64,000 bases of DNA from DYKG01 sp964596185 (GCA_964596185.1 CAZQUE010000013.1:19297-83296); one strand, 5' to 3'. Numbered from the stretch's first letter, positions 53,669-62,109 are shown. Translations and numbers: made by a program. The notes: generated by a model from the sequence alone, not told the origin.

Positions 53669-53745
53669 GCTAGTCAAATCTGAATAAAGAGCTCTGCCCC
53701 TGCGGCAGAATTTGTTTAGTCATAAGCCACGAAGGAGGGTTATTC

Positions 53746-54951
53746 ATGGCGACCTTCAGTTATAAGGCGAGAAACTGGGATGGAAAAATCGTTTCTGCCG
53801 AAATGGAAGGCGAAAGTAAAGAAGTCTGTATCGCCAAGTTGCGCGAAAAGGGCTATTTCGTCACCAGTATCCAGGAGAAAAAAGGCTCGGGAGGCATATC
53901 GATCAGTTTCCTGCAAAGAGGTGTTTCATCGCAGGAAGTCTGTATTTTTGCCCGACAGTTTGCGACCATGATCGGTTCGGGCGTACCGTTGGTGCGCTGT
54001 CTTACCATTCTACAGGCCCAGGCCGAAAACCCGACTTTCAAAAAGATCATCAGCCAGATTCGTTCAGACGTTGAAGGCGGTTCGACATTTTCTAAAGCTC
54101 TTGAAAAGCACCCGAAGGTTTTTTCGGATCTTTTCTGTTCACTGGTTAAAGCAGGCGAAGTCGGCGGTATTCTCGATCAGATTCTTGAAAGACTTGCCGA
54201 TTACCTTGAAAGCTCTGAATCTCTCAAAGCGAAAGTTAAAGGCGCATTGACCTATCCGATCGTCGTTTTCGGTATCGCAGCTCTAGTTGTTGTAGCATTG
54301 GTCATGTTCGTTCTGCCTCAGTTCAAGGAAATTTTCATGGGCATGAACGTCGAACTGCCCATGGCTACAACTCTGCTCTTGGCAACATCTGACTTCATGG
54401 TTTCATGGTGGTTTATCATTCTTCCCGGAATGGTTGCGGTGCCGATTCTAATCTGGAACTTTTTCCAGACAAAGACAGGAGCCCGCATTTTTGACACCAA
54501 CATTCTACGTATGCCGGCCATCGGTATGATGATGAGGAAAGTTGCGGTTGCCAAATTCACAAGAACCCTTGGAACGCTTATCGCATCAGGGGTTCCCATT
54601 CTTCAGGCACTTGAAGTTACAGCTCAGACGGCCGGTAACGTGGTTATTGCTGAAGCTGTTGACAAAACCCGCGTATCAATCCGCGAAGGGGAATCGATTG
54701 CCGACCCGCTCAAGAATTCAGGCGTTTTTCCACCCATGGTTGTGCAAATGATCGCAGTCGGAGAAGAAACCGGGGAACTCGACAAGATGTTGTCAAAAAT
54801 CGCCGATTTCTATGATACTGAAGTTGACACGGCGGTTAAGGGCTTAACCTCAATCATCGAACCTATCGTTATCGTATTCATGGGTATCGTAATCGGTGGT
54901 ATCGTTCTCGCCGTTTTCATGCCGATGTTGAAACTGGTTAACGCAACCTGA
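53746..54951 (+). CDS. Inner-membrane platform protein PilC/GspF, second copy
   Basis: 401 aa, full length and close in plan to the first copy: N-terminal F-S-Y-K-A-R-N-W-D-G, then two T2SSF domains (about 65-190, 270-395), with F-A-T-M-I-G-S-G-V-P-L, L-V-K-A-G-E-V-G-G and V-G-E-E-T-G-E-L. The ribosome site (AAGGAGGG) is near perfect. It stands alone, with its own promoter and a strong terminator, unlike the first copy inside the pilB operon. This suggests a platform for a second pilus or secretion motor encoded elsewhere (for example a PilT/PilB pair), or dosage control. Confidence 0.94.
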   Translation: MATFSYKARNWDGKIVSAEMEGESKEVCIAKLREKGYFVTSIQEKKGSGGISISFLQRGVSSQEVCIFARQFATMIGSGVPLVRCLTILQAQAENPTFKKIISQIRSDVEGGSTFSKALEKHPKVFSDLFCSLVKAGEVGGILDQILERLADYLESSESLKAKVKGALTYPIVVFGIAALVVVALVMFVLPQFKEIFMGMNVELPMATTLLLATSDFMVSWWFIILPGMVAVPILIWNFFQTKTGARIFDTNILRMPAIGMMMRKVAVAKFTRTLGTLIASGVPILQALEVTAQTAGNVVIAEAVDKTRVSIREGESIADPLKNSGVFPPMVVQMIAVGEETGELDKMLSKIADFYDTEVDTAVKGLTSIIEPIVIVFMGIVIGGIVLAVFMPMLKLVNAT

Positions 54952-54972
54952 TCCAATAAGAGATCGAACAAG

Positions 54973-55007
54973 CGGGGGCTGCCTTTTCAAGGCGGCCCCC
55001 GTTTTTT
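54973..55007 (+). terminator. Rho-independent terminator after the second pilC
   Basis: CGGGGGC (54973-54979) and GCCTT (54981-54985) pair with AAGGC (54989-54993) and GCCCCCG (54995-55001), with one T-G mismatch/wobble between them and a 3-base loop. Six Ts follow. Confidence 0.9.
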
Positions 55008-55140
55008 CACAAATAGATTTTTGGTTCTGACTTAAAATTTCTCTTGCCCCATTGATTGAGCAAATAAACATTCATGGCATAACAAATGTTTGAAAACGGG
55101 GCAGAGCCAAATTTTTAAGTTATTCGAGAATCATTGAATA

Positions 55141-55168
55141 AAAAAAACCGTCTCAACGAGTGAGACGG
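55141..55168 (-). terminator. Rho-independent terminator of the Cys/Met PLP enzyme gene
   Basis: On the minus strand an 8-bp perfect stem (55161-55168 with 55148-55155) and a 5-base loop are followed by a run of at least seven T. It lies 30 bases after the stop codon. Confidence 0.85.
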
Positions 55169-55197
55169 CCTTTGAAAGGCTATTGAACAAAGAGGCT

Positions 55198-56382
55198 TCA
55201 GATTTTATCGAGAGCCTGCCAGAGGTCTTTTTTGATATCTTCGAAATCTTCACAACCTACAGAAAGTCTAACCAGCCCATCGGTTATATCAGCTTCTTTG
55301 CGGGCTTCCGGACCCATGCTGGCGTGAGTCATGCTGGCGGGATGCTGAATAAGTGATTCGATGCCACCAAGAGAAACCGCCAAAGTGCAAAGCTCAACCG
55401 AGTCCATAACTTTTTTGCCTGCGGCTACCCCACCCTTGACCTCAAAAGAAATCATCGCGCCAGGGCCTTTCATCTGCTTTTTTGCCATTTCATACTGTGG
55501 ATGAGAAGGCAGACCAGGATATTTTACCCATTCAATTTTCGGATGCTTTTCGAGTTCTGGAGCAAGTTTAGTGGCGTTTTCCTGAGCGGTTTTAACGCGC
55601 ATTGCCAGGGTTTTTACGCCACGAAGTACAAGCCATGCCTGGTGCGGGTCGATAGTTCCCCCCATCTGACAGAGAACACCATGCATCTTTTTGATCAAAG
55701 CCGGATCTTTTGCAACAAGAATTCCGGCAACAACATCACTGTGACCGTTCAAAAACTTGGTCATGCTATGCAGAACGATATCGGCACCCAGGTCGAGAGG
55801 TTTCTGCAACAAGGGACTGCAGAAAGTATTGTCGACGACAAGAATGATATTGGCTTCATGAGCGATTTTTGCGGCAGCTTCGATGTCAGTAATGCTCAAA
55901 GTCGGGTTGGCCGGAGTTTCCACATAAATCATCGTGGTTTCCGGAGTAATAGCGGCCCTAATGTTTTCGGGTTTTGAAGAATCGATAAAGGTCGATTTCA
56001 CGCCGAATCTGGGCAATTCTTTTTCGAGAAGGGTTCGGGTGGGACCATAAACGGAACCGGTTGAAACACAATGTTTACCTGCGCCAAGAAAGGTCATGAA
56101 TACCGTTGAGATGGCCGCCATGCCGGTAGCAGTTGCCAAAGCAGCTTTCCCGTTTTCAAGTTCGGCAATACAATTTTCCAGAGCAGCTGTAGTTGGATTA
56201 CCAATTCTTGTGTATTTGTAACCGTTGTCTTTGCCGGAAAATCTTGCCGCACCAACATCGGCGTCGGCAAATGCAAATGTCGATGACTGAAAAATCGGAA
56301 CACTGACACCACCAAAGAGTTTGTCGGGTTCCTGTCCAGCATGGATACAAGCGGTATCAAAACTTACGTCAGAATGCTTCAT
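55198..56382 (-). CDS. Cys/Met-metabolism PLP enzyme (methionine gamma-lyase-like)
   Basis: 394 aa, a normal length. PLP-binding features are complete: Y-x-R-I-G-N-P-T, A-T-A-T-G-M-A-A-I, E-T-P-A-N-P-T, V-D-N-T-F and the Schiff-base Lys209 in S-M-T-K-F. The end motif L-G-G-I-E-S-L-I-Q-H-P-A-S-M-T-H is typical of methionine gamma-lyases and their relatives. The active-site Cys of gamma-lyases (Cys116 in Pseudomonas) is Pro114 here (Y-G-P-T), so cystathionine gamma-lyase/synthase or O-acetylhomoserine sulfhydrylase activity is equally possible. AAAGGAG lies before the ATG. Monocistronic, with its own promoter and terminator. Confidence 0.87.
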   Translation of the reverse strand: MKHSDVSFDTACIHAGQEPDKLFGGVSVPIFQSSTFAFADADVGAARFSGKDNGYKYTRIGNPTTAALENCIAELENGKAALATATGMAAISTVFMTFLGAGKHCVSTGSVYGPTRTLLEKELPRFGVKSTFIDSSKPENIRAAITPETTMIYVETPANPTLSITDIEAAAKIAHEANIILVVDNTFCSPLLQKPLDLGADIVLHSMTKFLNGHSDVVAGILVAKDPALIKKMHGVLCQMGGTIDPHQAWLVLRGVKTLAMRVKTAQENATKLAPELEKHPKIEWVKYPGLPSHPQYEMAKKQMKGPGAMISFEVKGGVAAGKKVMDSVELCTLAVSLGGIESLIQHPASMTHASMGPEARKEADITDGLVRLSVGCEDFEDIKKDLWQALDKI

Positions 56383-56419
56383 TTATCGGCTCCTTTCGCC
56401 TGTCGCAATTTTTTTTGCC

Positions 56420-56448
56420 ATGATAGGACTAATGTTATCTTTTGTCCA
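56420..56448 (-). promoter_or_regulatory. Putative promoter of the Cys/Met PLP enzyme gene
   Basis: On the minus strand TGGACA (56443-56448), a 17-base spacer and TATCAT (56420-56425); the start should be near 56413, about 30 bases before the ATG. Confidence 0.5.
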
Positions 56449-56491
56449 GATTTTTTGTATTACCGAATATTACAAACCAAAACGAACATAA

Positions 56492-56533
56492 ATAGCAAAA
56501 AGGCTGCCACCAAATGTGACAGCCTTTTTGCTA
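56492..56533 (-). terminator. Terminator directly after the tRNA-Pro gene
   Basis: A 15-bp arm at 56492-56506 pairs with 56520-56534, which reaches the last tRNA base, and an inner CAC/GTG pair set extends the stem. The minus-strand 3' arm contains a five-T run. The palindrome begins at the discriminator base, so termination and 3' processing are probably linked. Confidence 0.75.
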
Positions 56534-56606
56534 TCGGGGCGACTGGACTCGAACCAGCGACCACTTGAACCCCATTCAAGTACGCTACCAACTGCGCTAC
56601 GCCCCG
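56534..56606 (-). tRNA. trnP: tRNA-Pro(GGG)
   Basis: 73 bases fold into a full cloverleaf: acceptor CGGGGCG/CGCCCCG with the C1-G72 pair usual for bacterial tRNA-Pro, D-arm with AGTTGGTA loop, anticodon stem CTTGA/TCAAG around loop ATGGGGT, and T-arm CTGG-TTCGAGT-CCAG. The anticodon is GGG (56571-56573), reading CCC and CCU codons. The discriminator is A and no 3' CCA is encoded, so CCA is added by the nucleotidyltransferase. Confidence 0.95.
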
Positions 56607-56640
56607 AGATGGTGCTATTTAAAGCGAACCATGTCTGCGT

Positions 56641-56669
56641 ATTTTAACAGATGCCGAAAAATTTTGCAA
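56641..56669 (-). promoter_or_regulatory. Promoter of the tRNA-Pro gene
   Basis: On the minus strand TTGCAA (56664-56669), a 17-base spacer and TAAAAT (56641-56646). The start near 56634 gives a 5' leader of about 28 bases for RNase P to remove. Confidence 0.65.
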
Positions 56670-56684
56670 CAGTTTTATTGCTGT

Positions 56685-57866
56685 TTAAACAACCTTTTCA
56701 TTTATCAAAGCATCTATTTCTTCAGAAGAAAAACCGGCCTGGGCAAGAATTTCACGGCTATGTTGGCCAAGAGTCGGCGCAGGTGAGTTAATCTCAGCTG
56801 CGGTTTCCGAAAACTTGACCGGAGTTCCTGGGACATGAATCTTTCCAACGGTCGGATGCATCAGCTCAACAAGCATGTTGCGAGCAAGAACCTGCGGGTC
56901 CTTGAGAACTTCACTGATGCGATTGATCGGTCCAGCCGGCACGTGCGCCTCTTCAAGTTTTTCCAGCCAAAATTCAGTGGTATTCTGAGATATGGACTGG
57001 TTAAGAACCGGTATCAATTCATCCATGTGCTGGCAACGATCTGCATTGTTCTGATAGCGATCATCAAGCGCCAACTTTTCGCGACCGATTACGTCACAGA
57101 ATTTTTTCCAGAGTTGATCGTTACCACAGGCAACATTGATGAAACCATTGGAAGTTTTGAGAGAAGTGAATGGCGCTATTGAAGGGTGTCGGTTGCCTAT
57201 GGGCACTGGATCTACTCCAGTGGTGGTATATCTTGCCACCGCATTTTCAAGTATTGCAACCATGCAATCGAGCATGGCAACATCGACCATTTGCCCTTTT
57301 CCACTTTGATGGCGATGATTTAGTGCTCCCAGAATGCCGATAGTTGAGAAAACTCCAGCGAAAATATCGGCAATAGAACTGCCGACCTTGGTTGGAGTGT
57401 TTTCATCTGGGCCGGTAATACTCATCAATCCACCCATGCCCTGAATAATCAGATCGTAAGCCGGCCGGGAGCTGTATGGCCCACTATGGCCAAATCCGGA
57501 TGAAGCACAATAAATTAAGCGGGGATTGATTTTTGCCAACTCATCATAACCCAGGCCTAGCTTCTTCATTACTCCTGGCTTGAAATTCTCGACAAGAACG
57601 TCTGCTTTTTCAATTAGACGGCGCAGGACATTTTTGCCCTTTTCTGATTTCAGATCAAGGGTAAGACTTTTTTTGCCGCGATTAATGCTCATAAAATAAG
57701 CACTTTCGCCATTTTGATGCGGGCCGAAGGCTCTTGAATCATCACCGGTCCCCGGTCGTTCGACTTTGATCACTTCCGCGCCGAGATCGGCAAGCATCAT
57801 GGTACAAAAAGGCCCGGCAAGAACGCGGGTCATGTCAATAACTTTCAAACCTTTTAAAGGACCCAT
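56685..57866 (-). CDS. Class III CoA-transferase (CaiB/BaiF family)
   Basis: 393 aa, the usual length. Family features: L-K-G-L-K-V-I-D-M-T-R-V-L-A-G-P at the start, L-G-A-E-V-I-K-V-E-R-P, R-G-K-K-S-L-T-L-D-L, N-F-K-P-G-V, and the catalytic Asp167 in S-I-A-D-I-F-A-G, equivalent to Asp169 of formyl-CoA transferase. It moves CoA between carboxylic acids through aspartyl-CoA intermediates in an interlocked dimer. Acid substrates (for example oxalate, succinate, carnitine, bile or aromatic acids) cannot be read. It starts 3 bases after the nitrilase-family gene, so the two are one operon. Confidence 0.92.
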   Translation of the reverse strand: MGPLKGLKVIDMTRVLAGPFCTMMLADLGAEVIKVERPGTGDDSRAFGPHQNGESAYFMSINRGKKSLTLDLKSEKGKNVLRRLIEKADVLVENFKPGVMKKLGLGYDELAKINPRLIYCASSGFGHSGPYSSRPAYDLIIQGMGGLMSITGPDENTPTKVGSSIADIFAGVFSTIGILGALNHRHQSGKGQMVDVAMLDCMVAILENAVARYTTTGVDPVPIGNRHPSIAPFTSLKTSNGFINVACGNDQLWKKFCDVIGREKLALDDRYQNNADRCQHMDELIPVLNQSISQNTTEFWLEKLEEAHVPAGPINRISEVLKDPQVLARNMLVELMHPTVGKIHVPGTPVKFSETAAEINSPAPTLGQHSREILAQAGFSSEEIDALINEKVV

Positions 57867-57869
57867 TTT

Positions 57870-58763
57870 TTATCTCCAGCGAGTGTAAGGAATGCGGCGA
57901 GCTGGTTCAAAAGAGCAGCGGCCATTTTCAAGAATGCCTGCATAAGCAGAAACGTTGCGGTCTTCAATGTGATCGAACCATTGCGGAGTTGATGCATTTG
58001 GAACAACAGTTCTAATAGGATCAGGATCAAGATTTGCCCAGACGTATTCATCACAGGAACGAGCCTGAGAGAGCTTCACGCCCGATGGGTGAACGATCAT
58101 TGAAGAGCCAAAGAAATATGCGCCGCTGGCGTCTGGTCCGACACTGTTGGCAGCGATCCAGTATACGTGATTATCGTATGCTCGGGCACGGTTGGTTAGT
58201 TCCCAATGGTCGAATGTACGCATAAAAGCAGAAGGACGACAGATCACTTCAGCACCTTTTAGGGCAGTCACCCTGGCCAGTTCAGGAAAATCACCATCAT
58301 AGCAGATAACAATGCCAATTTTTCCGATAGGAGTTTCAAAACATGCCGACTGACTGCCGGGAGTGGTCCAACCGCCGCCTTCGAGACGTTCGGTCGGGAA
58401 GGGATGGGTTTTACGATAAACCCCGATGAGGCCTTCTGGTCCGATTAATGCGGCACTGTTGTAGACGACGTTTTTTTTCTCACCGCGTTCATAGGTTGGA
58501 AAACATATATAACAATTGAATTCTTTCGCCCAGGCCCAGACCTGGTCGGTTAGCTTTCCCGGGATGGTATCCACGGCTTCCCAGAGGTCTTCTGCTTTGC
58601 CACGTGGTGTGAACCCTGTCGTAACGCTTTCGGGCAAGACGATAAGATTGGCGTTGGAAGCCTGATGGCATTCTGAAATCAGCTCGTAAGCGCGATTCAT
58701 ATTTCTTTCGACAGCCATTGGCTCAACAGAGAACTGAACTGCCGCTGCTACTATTTTCTGCAT
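57870..58763 (-). CDS. Carbon-nitrogen hydrolase (nitrilase superfamily)
   Basis: 297 aa with AAGGAG before the ATG. The catalytic triad is complete: Glu45 (V-L-P-E-S), Lys118 (Y-R-K-T-H) and Cys154 (V-I-C-Y-D-G-D-F-P-E). Y-D-G-D after the Cys and the conserved E of F-P-E resemble aliphatic amidase/N-carbamoyl-amino-acid amidohydrolase branches rather than true nitrilases. It splits a non-peptide C-N bond in the cytoplasm. Pairing with a CoA-transferase suggests an amide- or carbamoyl-compound is hydrolysed to an acid that is then CoA-activated; that is inference. Confidence 0.92.
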   Translation of the reverse strand: MQKIVAAAVQFSVEPMAVERNMNRAYELISECHQASNANLIVLPESVTTGFTPRGKAEDLWEAVDTIPGKLTDQVWAWAKEFNCYICFPTYERGEKKNVVYNSAALIGPEGLIGVYRKTHPFPTERLEGGGWTTPGSQSACFETPIGKIGIVICYDGDFPELARVTALKGAEVICRPSAFMRTFDHWELTNRARAYDNHVYWIAANSVGPDASGAYFFGSSMIVHPSGVKLSQARSCDEYVWANLDPDPIRTVVPNASTPQWFDHIEDRNVSAYAGILENGRCSFEPARRIPYTRWR

Positions 58764-58896
58764 ATATACAACTCCTTGAATGCTATGTTACAGAATGCAA
58801 ATTCTTAAGATCAGCCTAAGATTATAGCATATTTTTCTGATTTTCGCCTGCCACTGTCAATAGAGGTTTTCCATCATTCAATCCAAAGTTATGGAC

Positions 58897-58926
58897 TTGA
58901 AGTTTTCGGTGAATTTGCAGTATAAA
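58897..58926 (+). promoter_or_regulatory. Putative promoter of pgi
   Basis: TTGAAG (58897-58902), an 18-base spacer and TATAAA (58921-58926); the start should be near 58933, 20 bases before the ATG. Confidence 0.5.
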
Positions 58927-58952
58927 GCAATAAATTAATTGCGGAGGCGGGC

Positions 58953-60656
58953 ATGGAAATTTTCACATCCAGGATCGACAAGGAAGTTAGGGCGGGTAAA
59001 AAACTTACTGAAACGGCTGAATGGAAGGCATTGCAACAACATTACGATGCCGAGATGAAAAATGTGCAGATGCGCGACCTTTTTGCCAACGACCCTGAAA
59101 GATTCGAAAAATTTCATCTTGAATTCGGGGATCTGTTGATTGATTTCTCCAAGCATATCATCAGCAAAAAAACTCTTGCCCTTTTGATCGATCTGGCAGA
59201 AGCCTCTGGAGTTAAGGAAGCTGCAAAAGCGATGTTTTCAGGCCAAATCATAAACTGGACCGAAGGTCGGGCGGTTCTTCATTCGGCCCTGAGAAACCGT
59301 GGCAATCAACCGGTTATTGTTGATGGCCAGGACGTAATGCCTGAAGTAAACCAGGTTCTTGCAAAAATGCGTTCATTTAGCGAAAAAATTCGTTCGGGCG
59401 AGTGGAAAGGGTTCACCGGCAAACCCATAAAATTTGTGGTTAACATTGGCATTGGCGGCTCAGATCTGGGTCCGGTAATGATTACCGAGGCGCTCAAACA
59501 TTATGCTGACGGACCTCAGGTTCGGTTCGTTTCCAACGTCGACGGCACTGACTTCGTAGAAAAAACCAAAGGGCTCCCCCCCGAAGAAACTCTGTTTATC
59601 GTTGCATCAAAAACCTTCACAACTCAGGAAACGATGACCAACGCTCATTCGGCCCGCAAATGGTTAATCGACGCCCTTAAAGACGAAAAATCCGTGGCAC
59701 GGCATTTTGTTGCACTCTCCACCAATAAAGTTGAAGTTGAGAAATTTGGCATCGATTCGCAAAATATGTTTGAATTCTGGAATTGGGTCGGTGGACGATA
59801 TTCGTCATGGTCGGCCATAGGCTTGCCAATAGCCGTTGCCATAGGCTTTGACAACTTTGAGCAATTGCTTTCGGGCGCCCATGCTCTTGACAAGCACTTT
59901 GCAGAAGCGCCACTGAATCAGAACATTCCTGTAATAATGGCTCTGATCGGGATCTGGTATAATAATTTCTTTGGCGCAGAGAGTTTGGCAATATTGCCGT
60001 ATGACCAGTATCTGCACCGCTTTGCTGCGTACTTTCAACAAGGAGACATGGAAAGCAACGGCAAATACGTTGACCGCGAAGGAAATCAGGTCGATTATCA
60101 AACCGGACCAATCATTTGGGGCGAACCGGGGACAAACGGCCAGCATGCTTTTTACCAGCTTATTCACCAGGGAACCAAGCTCATTCCCACGGATTTTATC
60201 GGGATCATCAATTCGCACAACCCGATAGGTGATCACCATTTGAAACTCATGGCAAACTTCTTTGCCCAGACAGAAGCATTAATGAAAGGCAAAACCCGTG
60301 CCGAAGTCCAGTCTGATCTTGAATCAGAAGGCCTGTCCCAGGAAAAAATCAACATGCTGCTCCCACATAAAGTTTTTTCAGGCAACCGCCCTTCCACCTC
60401 GATAATGCTCAAGAAATTGACTCCATTCAATCTTGGCCTGCTTACAGCACTTTACGAGATGAAAATTTTCGTTCAGGGAATTGTCTGGCGCATCAACAGC
60501 TTTGATCAATGGGGCGTCGAACTCGGCAAGGTTCTTGCAAAAACCATTCTTCGCGAAGAAAGTGAACTGCTTCAGGGCAAACCAGTCGAGCTTTCACACC
60601 ATGATTCTTCAACCGCAGGCCTCTTGCAACATTTTGCCAAAAACCTGCAAAAATGA
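58953..60656 (+). CDS. pgi: Glucose-6-phosphate isomerase
   Basis: 567 aa, close to the long E. coli-type enzyme (549). GGAGG lies 5 bases before the ATG. Signatures: I-G-I-G-G-S-D-L-G-P, S-K-T-F-T-T-Q-E-T (phosphate-binding), F-W-N-W-V-G-G-R-Y-S, the catalytic Glu in G-D-M-E-S-N-G-K, N-G-Q-H-A-F-Y-Q-L-I-H-Q-G and the C-terminal W-G-V-E-L-G-K. It interconverts glucose-6-phosphate and fructose-6-phosphate in glycolysis. Monocistronic with its own promoter. A large inverted repeat follows. Confidence 0.97.
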   Translation: MEIFTSRIDKEVRAGKKLTETAEWKALQQHYDAEMKNVQMRDLFANDPERFEKFHLEFGDLLIDFSKHIISKKTLALLIDLAEASGVKEAAKAMFSGQIINWTEGRAVLHSALRNRGNQPVIVDGQDVMPEVNQVLAKMRSFSEKIRSGEWKGFTGKPIKFVVNIGIGGSDLGPVMITEALKHYADGPQVRFVSNVDGTDFVEKTKGLPPEETLFIVASKTFTTQETMTNAHSARKWLIDALKDEKSVARHFVALSTNKVEVEKFGIDSQNMFEFWNWVGGRYSSWSAIGLPIAVAIGFDNFEQLLSGAHALDKHFAEAPLNQNIPVIMALIGIWYNNFFGAESLAILPYDQYLHRFAAYFQQGDMESNGKYVDREGNQVDYQTGPIIWGEPGTNGQHAFYQLIHQGTKLIPTDFIGIINSHNPIGDHHLKLMANFFAQTEALMKGKTRAEVQSDLESEGLSQEKINMLLPHKVFSGNRPSTSIMLKKLTPFNLGLLTALYEMKIFVQGIVWRINSFDQWGVELGKVLAKTILREESELLQGKPVELSHHDSSTAGLLQHFAKNLQK

Positions 60657-60662
60657 TGGGTT

Positions 60663-60704
60663 GGCAATGTTTCGAAAACAATGTTTTTTTGTCGAAGCAT
60701 TGCC
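60663..60704 (+). terminator. Inverted repeat after pgi, probable terminator
   Basis: A 13-bp stem (60663-60675 with 60692-60704, one G-U) around a loop of about 16 bases that contains a T7 run. A T5 run comes 12 bases later. The unusual loop makes the terminator call moderate. Confidence 0.5.
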
Positions 60705-60759
60705 AGCACGTGCATTTTTAAATATATTGAAAATAGATCATTAATAGCAGGTGGCAAAC

Positions 60760-60966
60760 ATGGATAGAGTTTCGAATTCAGGAATACAAAGGCCTCAATA
60801 TCAGCCTGAGCCTAAACCGGCCGAGTCTTCAGAGGCGCCGGCAAGGAACAATCAAGCAAGGTCTTACGCCCGACTTTCTCCCGATCAACAGAGGGCCGAA
60901 AGCGTAGCACGCAAACCTCGACCGGCAGTAAAAACTCTTGGCAGTCGAATTGACGTATACGCCTGA
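60760..60966 (+). CDS. Small Pro/Arg-rich protein of unknown function
   Basis: 68 aa from the ATG at 60760, with AGGTGG 5 bases upstream; a GTG at 60751 overlaps that site. The composition is Pro, Ser, Arg and Gln-rich (P-Q-Y-Q-P-E-P-K-P, A-R-N-N-Q-A-R), predicted disordered, with a short ordered end (T-L-G-S-R-I-D-V-Y). It has no signal peptide. The end pattern S-R-I-D-x-Y/R-A is reminiscent of the FlgM-like anti-sigma C-terminus but too short to claim. It converges with the HAD gene with only 3 bases between the stops. Confidence 0.55.
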   Translation: MDRVSNSGIQRPQYQPEPKPAESSEAPARNNQARSYARLSPDQQRAESVARKPRPAVKTLGSRIDVYA

Positions 60967-60969
60967 ACC

Positions 60970-61620
60970 TCAGAGATTTTCTTCGATTTGACTTTTCAGC
61001 TCGGCAAGACTTGAAAAAACCAGGGAATTGCAGCTGCTGAGTCTTTCACGCGAATTATGCCCCGAAGCGACCAGAATACAGTCGATCCCCAGGGCCTGAG
61101 CCACCTCGAAATCGTGCAAAGTGTCCCCAATAAGCACAGCTGAATCTGATGGAATTTTAAGGTCACTGATCATTTTCATGCCAAGCTCAACTTTGCTGTA
61201 GGCATAATGATCGTCCAGGCCGCGAACTGCAGAAAAATACTTCTGTAACCCAAATTTTACAATGCATTTGTTCAATGCGTCCTCATTTAGAGCTGAAAGA
61301 ACGAACTGATTAGCCCCAGACTGGCCAAGCAGCTGTAAAACCTCTATGGCGCCGTGGTGCAACCGGCATGAGAACATTTTATGCGAATAAGCTTTGATAA
61401 ATTCTTTTCCGGCCTCTTCGAAAGATTCTTTAGAAAAGTCAAAGCCGATGGCTTCATAATAGTTTTTTACCGGAAACTGAAACTTTTCAAGATACTCAAC
61501 AGGTTCAAGCAACTTCAGTTGTCGTTTTGCCAGGCTGGCATTGATAATCTCGATGCATTCATCAACATCATCCAACAGTGTACCATTCCAGTCCCAGAAG
61601 ATGTTCTGGTATTTTTTCAT
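60970..61620 (-). CDS. HAD-superfamily hydrolase
   Basis: 216 aa from the ATG at 61620 (M-K-K-Y), which puts the nucleophile motif at the usual place; an ATG at 61671 adds 17 residues and neither start has a good ribosome site. Motif I is F-W-D-W-N-G-T-L-L-D-D (Asp10), with Asn rather than Asp at +2, a variant of the phosphoglycolate phosphatase-like branch. Motif II is V-L-S-A-L, motif III a Lys in Y-S-K, and motif IV I-G-D-T-L-H-D. An alpha-helical cap lies between I and II. It is a small-molecule phosphatase with unknown substrate. It faces away from the microcompartment genes. Confidence 0.87.
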   Translation of the reverse strand: MKKYQNIFWDWNGTLLDDVDECIEIINASLAKRQLKLLEPVEYLEKFQFPVKNYYEAIGFDFSKESFEEAGKEFIKAYSHKMFSCRLHHGAIEVLQLLGQSGANQFVLSALNEDALNKCIVKFGLQKYFSAVRGLDDHYAYSKVELGMKMISDLKIPSDSAVLIGDTLHDFEVAQALGIDCILVASGHNSRERLSSCNSLVFSSLAELKSQIEENL

Positions 61621-61780
61621 TTGAACACTCTGACTTTCGGTGTGATTGATTCTTTTCTGCCATAAACGCATGGCTTGAAAATTATATCAGTCTCGTTCAG
61701 TCACATCAAGCATCGACTCTAGTCAGATGTCTGGTCTGAAAGTTCAACATTTAAATACCTTGAAAATCAAGAATTTAAAG

Positions 61781-61809
61781 TTGCACCGCCCTTTTTTTTC
61801 TGGTAGATT
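61781..61809 (+). promoter_or_regulatory. Putative promoter of the BMC locus
   Basis: TTGCAC (61781-61786), a 17-base spacer containing a T8 run, and TAGATT (61804-61809). The predicted start near 61816 lies about 28 bases before the first BMC gene. The 5' region otherwise shows no repeat or operator that I can name. Confidence 0.45.
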
Positions 61810-61843
61810 TTCTGATAGTCAATGCAAGAGGCGGAAAGAAAGC

Positions 61844-62107
61844 ATGTATCTTGGAAAGGTTATTGGACGAGCGGTCTGTACCTGTAAAGATCCACAACTA
61901 ATAGGCTTGAAACTCCTTCTGGTAACAAAAATTGATGGAAACGGCAACCCAAAAGGCAAGCCCTTTGTTGCTTGCGATTCTGTGGGAGCAGGAAACGGCG
62001 AGACCGTTTTTTTATGTGGTGGTTCAGAGGCATCTTTTCCCTTTATTAAGACCCGTCCTCCTGCAGATGCAACCATCCTTGGAATTATTGACCACATAGA
62101 AGACTAA
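61844..62107 (+). CDS. BMC vertex protein (EutN/CcmL family), first copy
   Basis: 87 aa from the ATG at 61844, preceded by a purine-rich GAGGCGG. The whole EutN/CcmL/PduN pattern is present: M-Y-L-G-K-V-I-G, C-K-D-P-Q-L-I-G-L-K-L-L-L-V, A-C-D-S-V-G-A-G-N-G-E and A-T-I-L-G-I-I-D. These proteins form pentamers that cap the vertices of bacterial microcompartment shells. Two bases separate it from the second copy. Hexameric shell proteins (BMC-H/T) are not in the window but should follow or lie elsewhere. Confidence 0.93.
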   Translation: MYLGKVIGRAVCTCKDPQLIGLKLLLVTKIDGNGNPKGKPFVACDSVGAGNGETVFLCGGSEASFPFIKTRPPADATILGIIDHIED

Positions 62108-62109
62108 AC

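Noticed and set aside
56492..56606. tRNA-Pro as an integration site
   Set aside because: No integrase gene and no copy of the tRNA 3' end were seen in the window.
60760..60966. Small protein as an FlgM-like anti-sigma factor
   Set aside because: Only a few end residues are suggestive; length, helices and flagellar context are missing.
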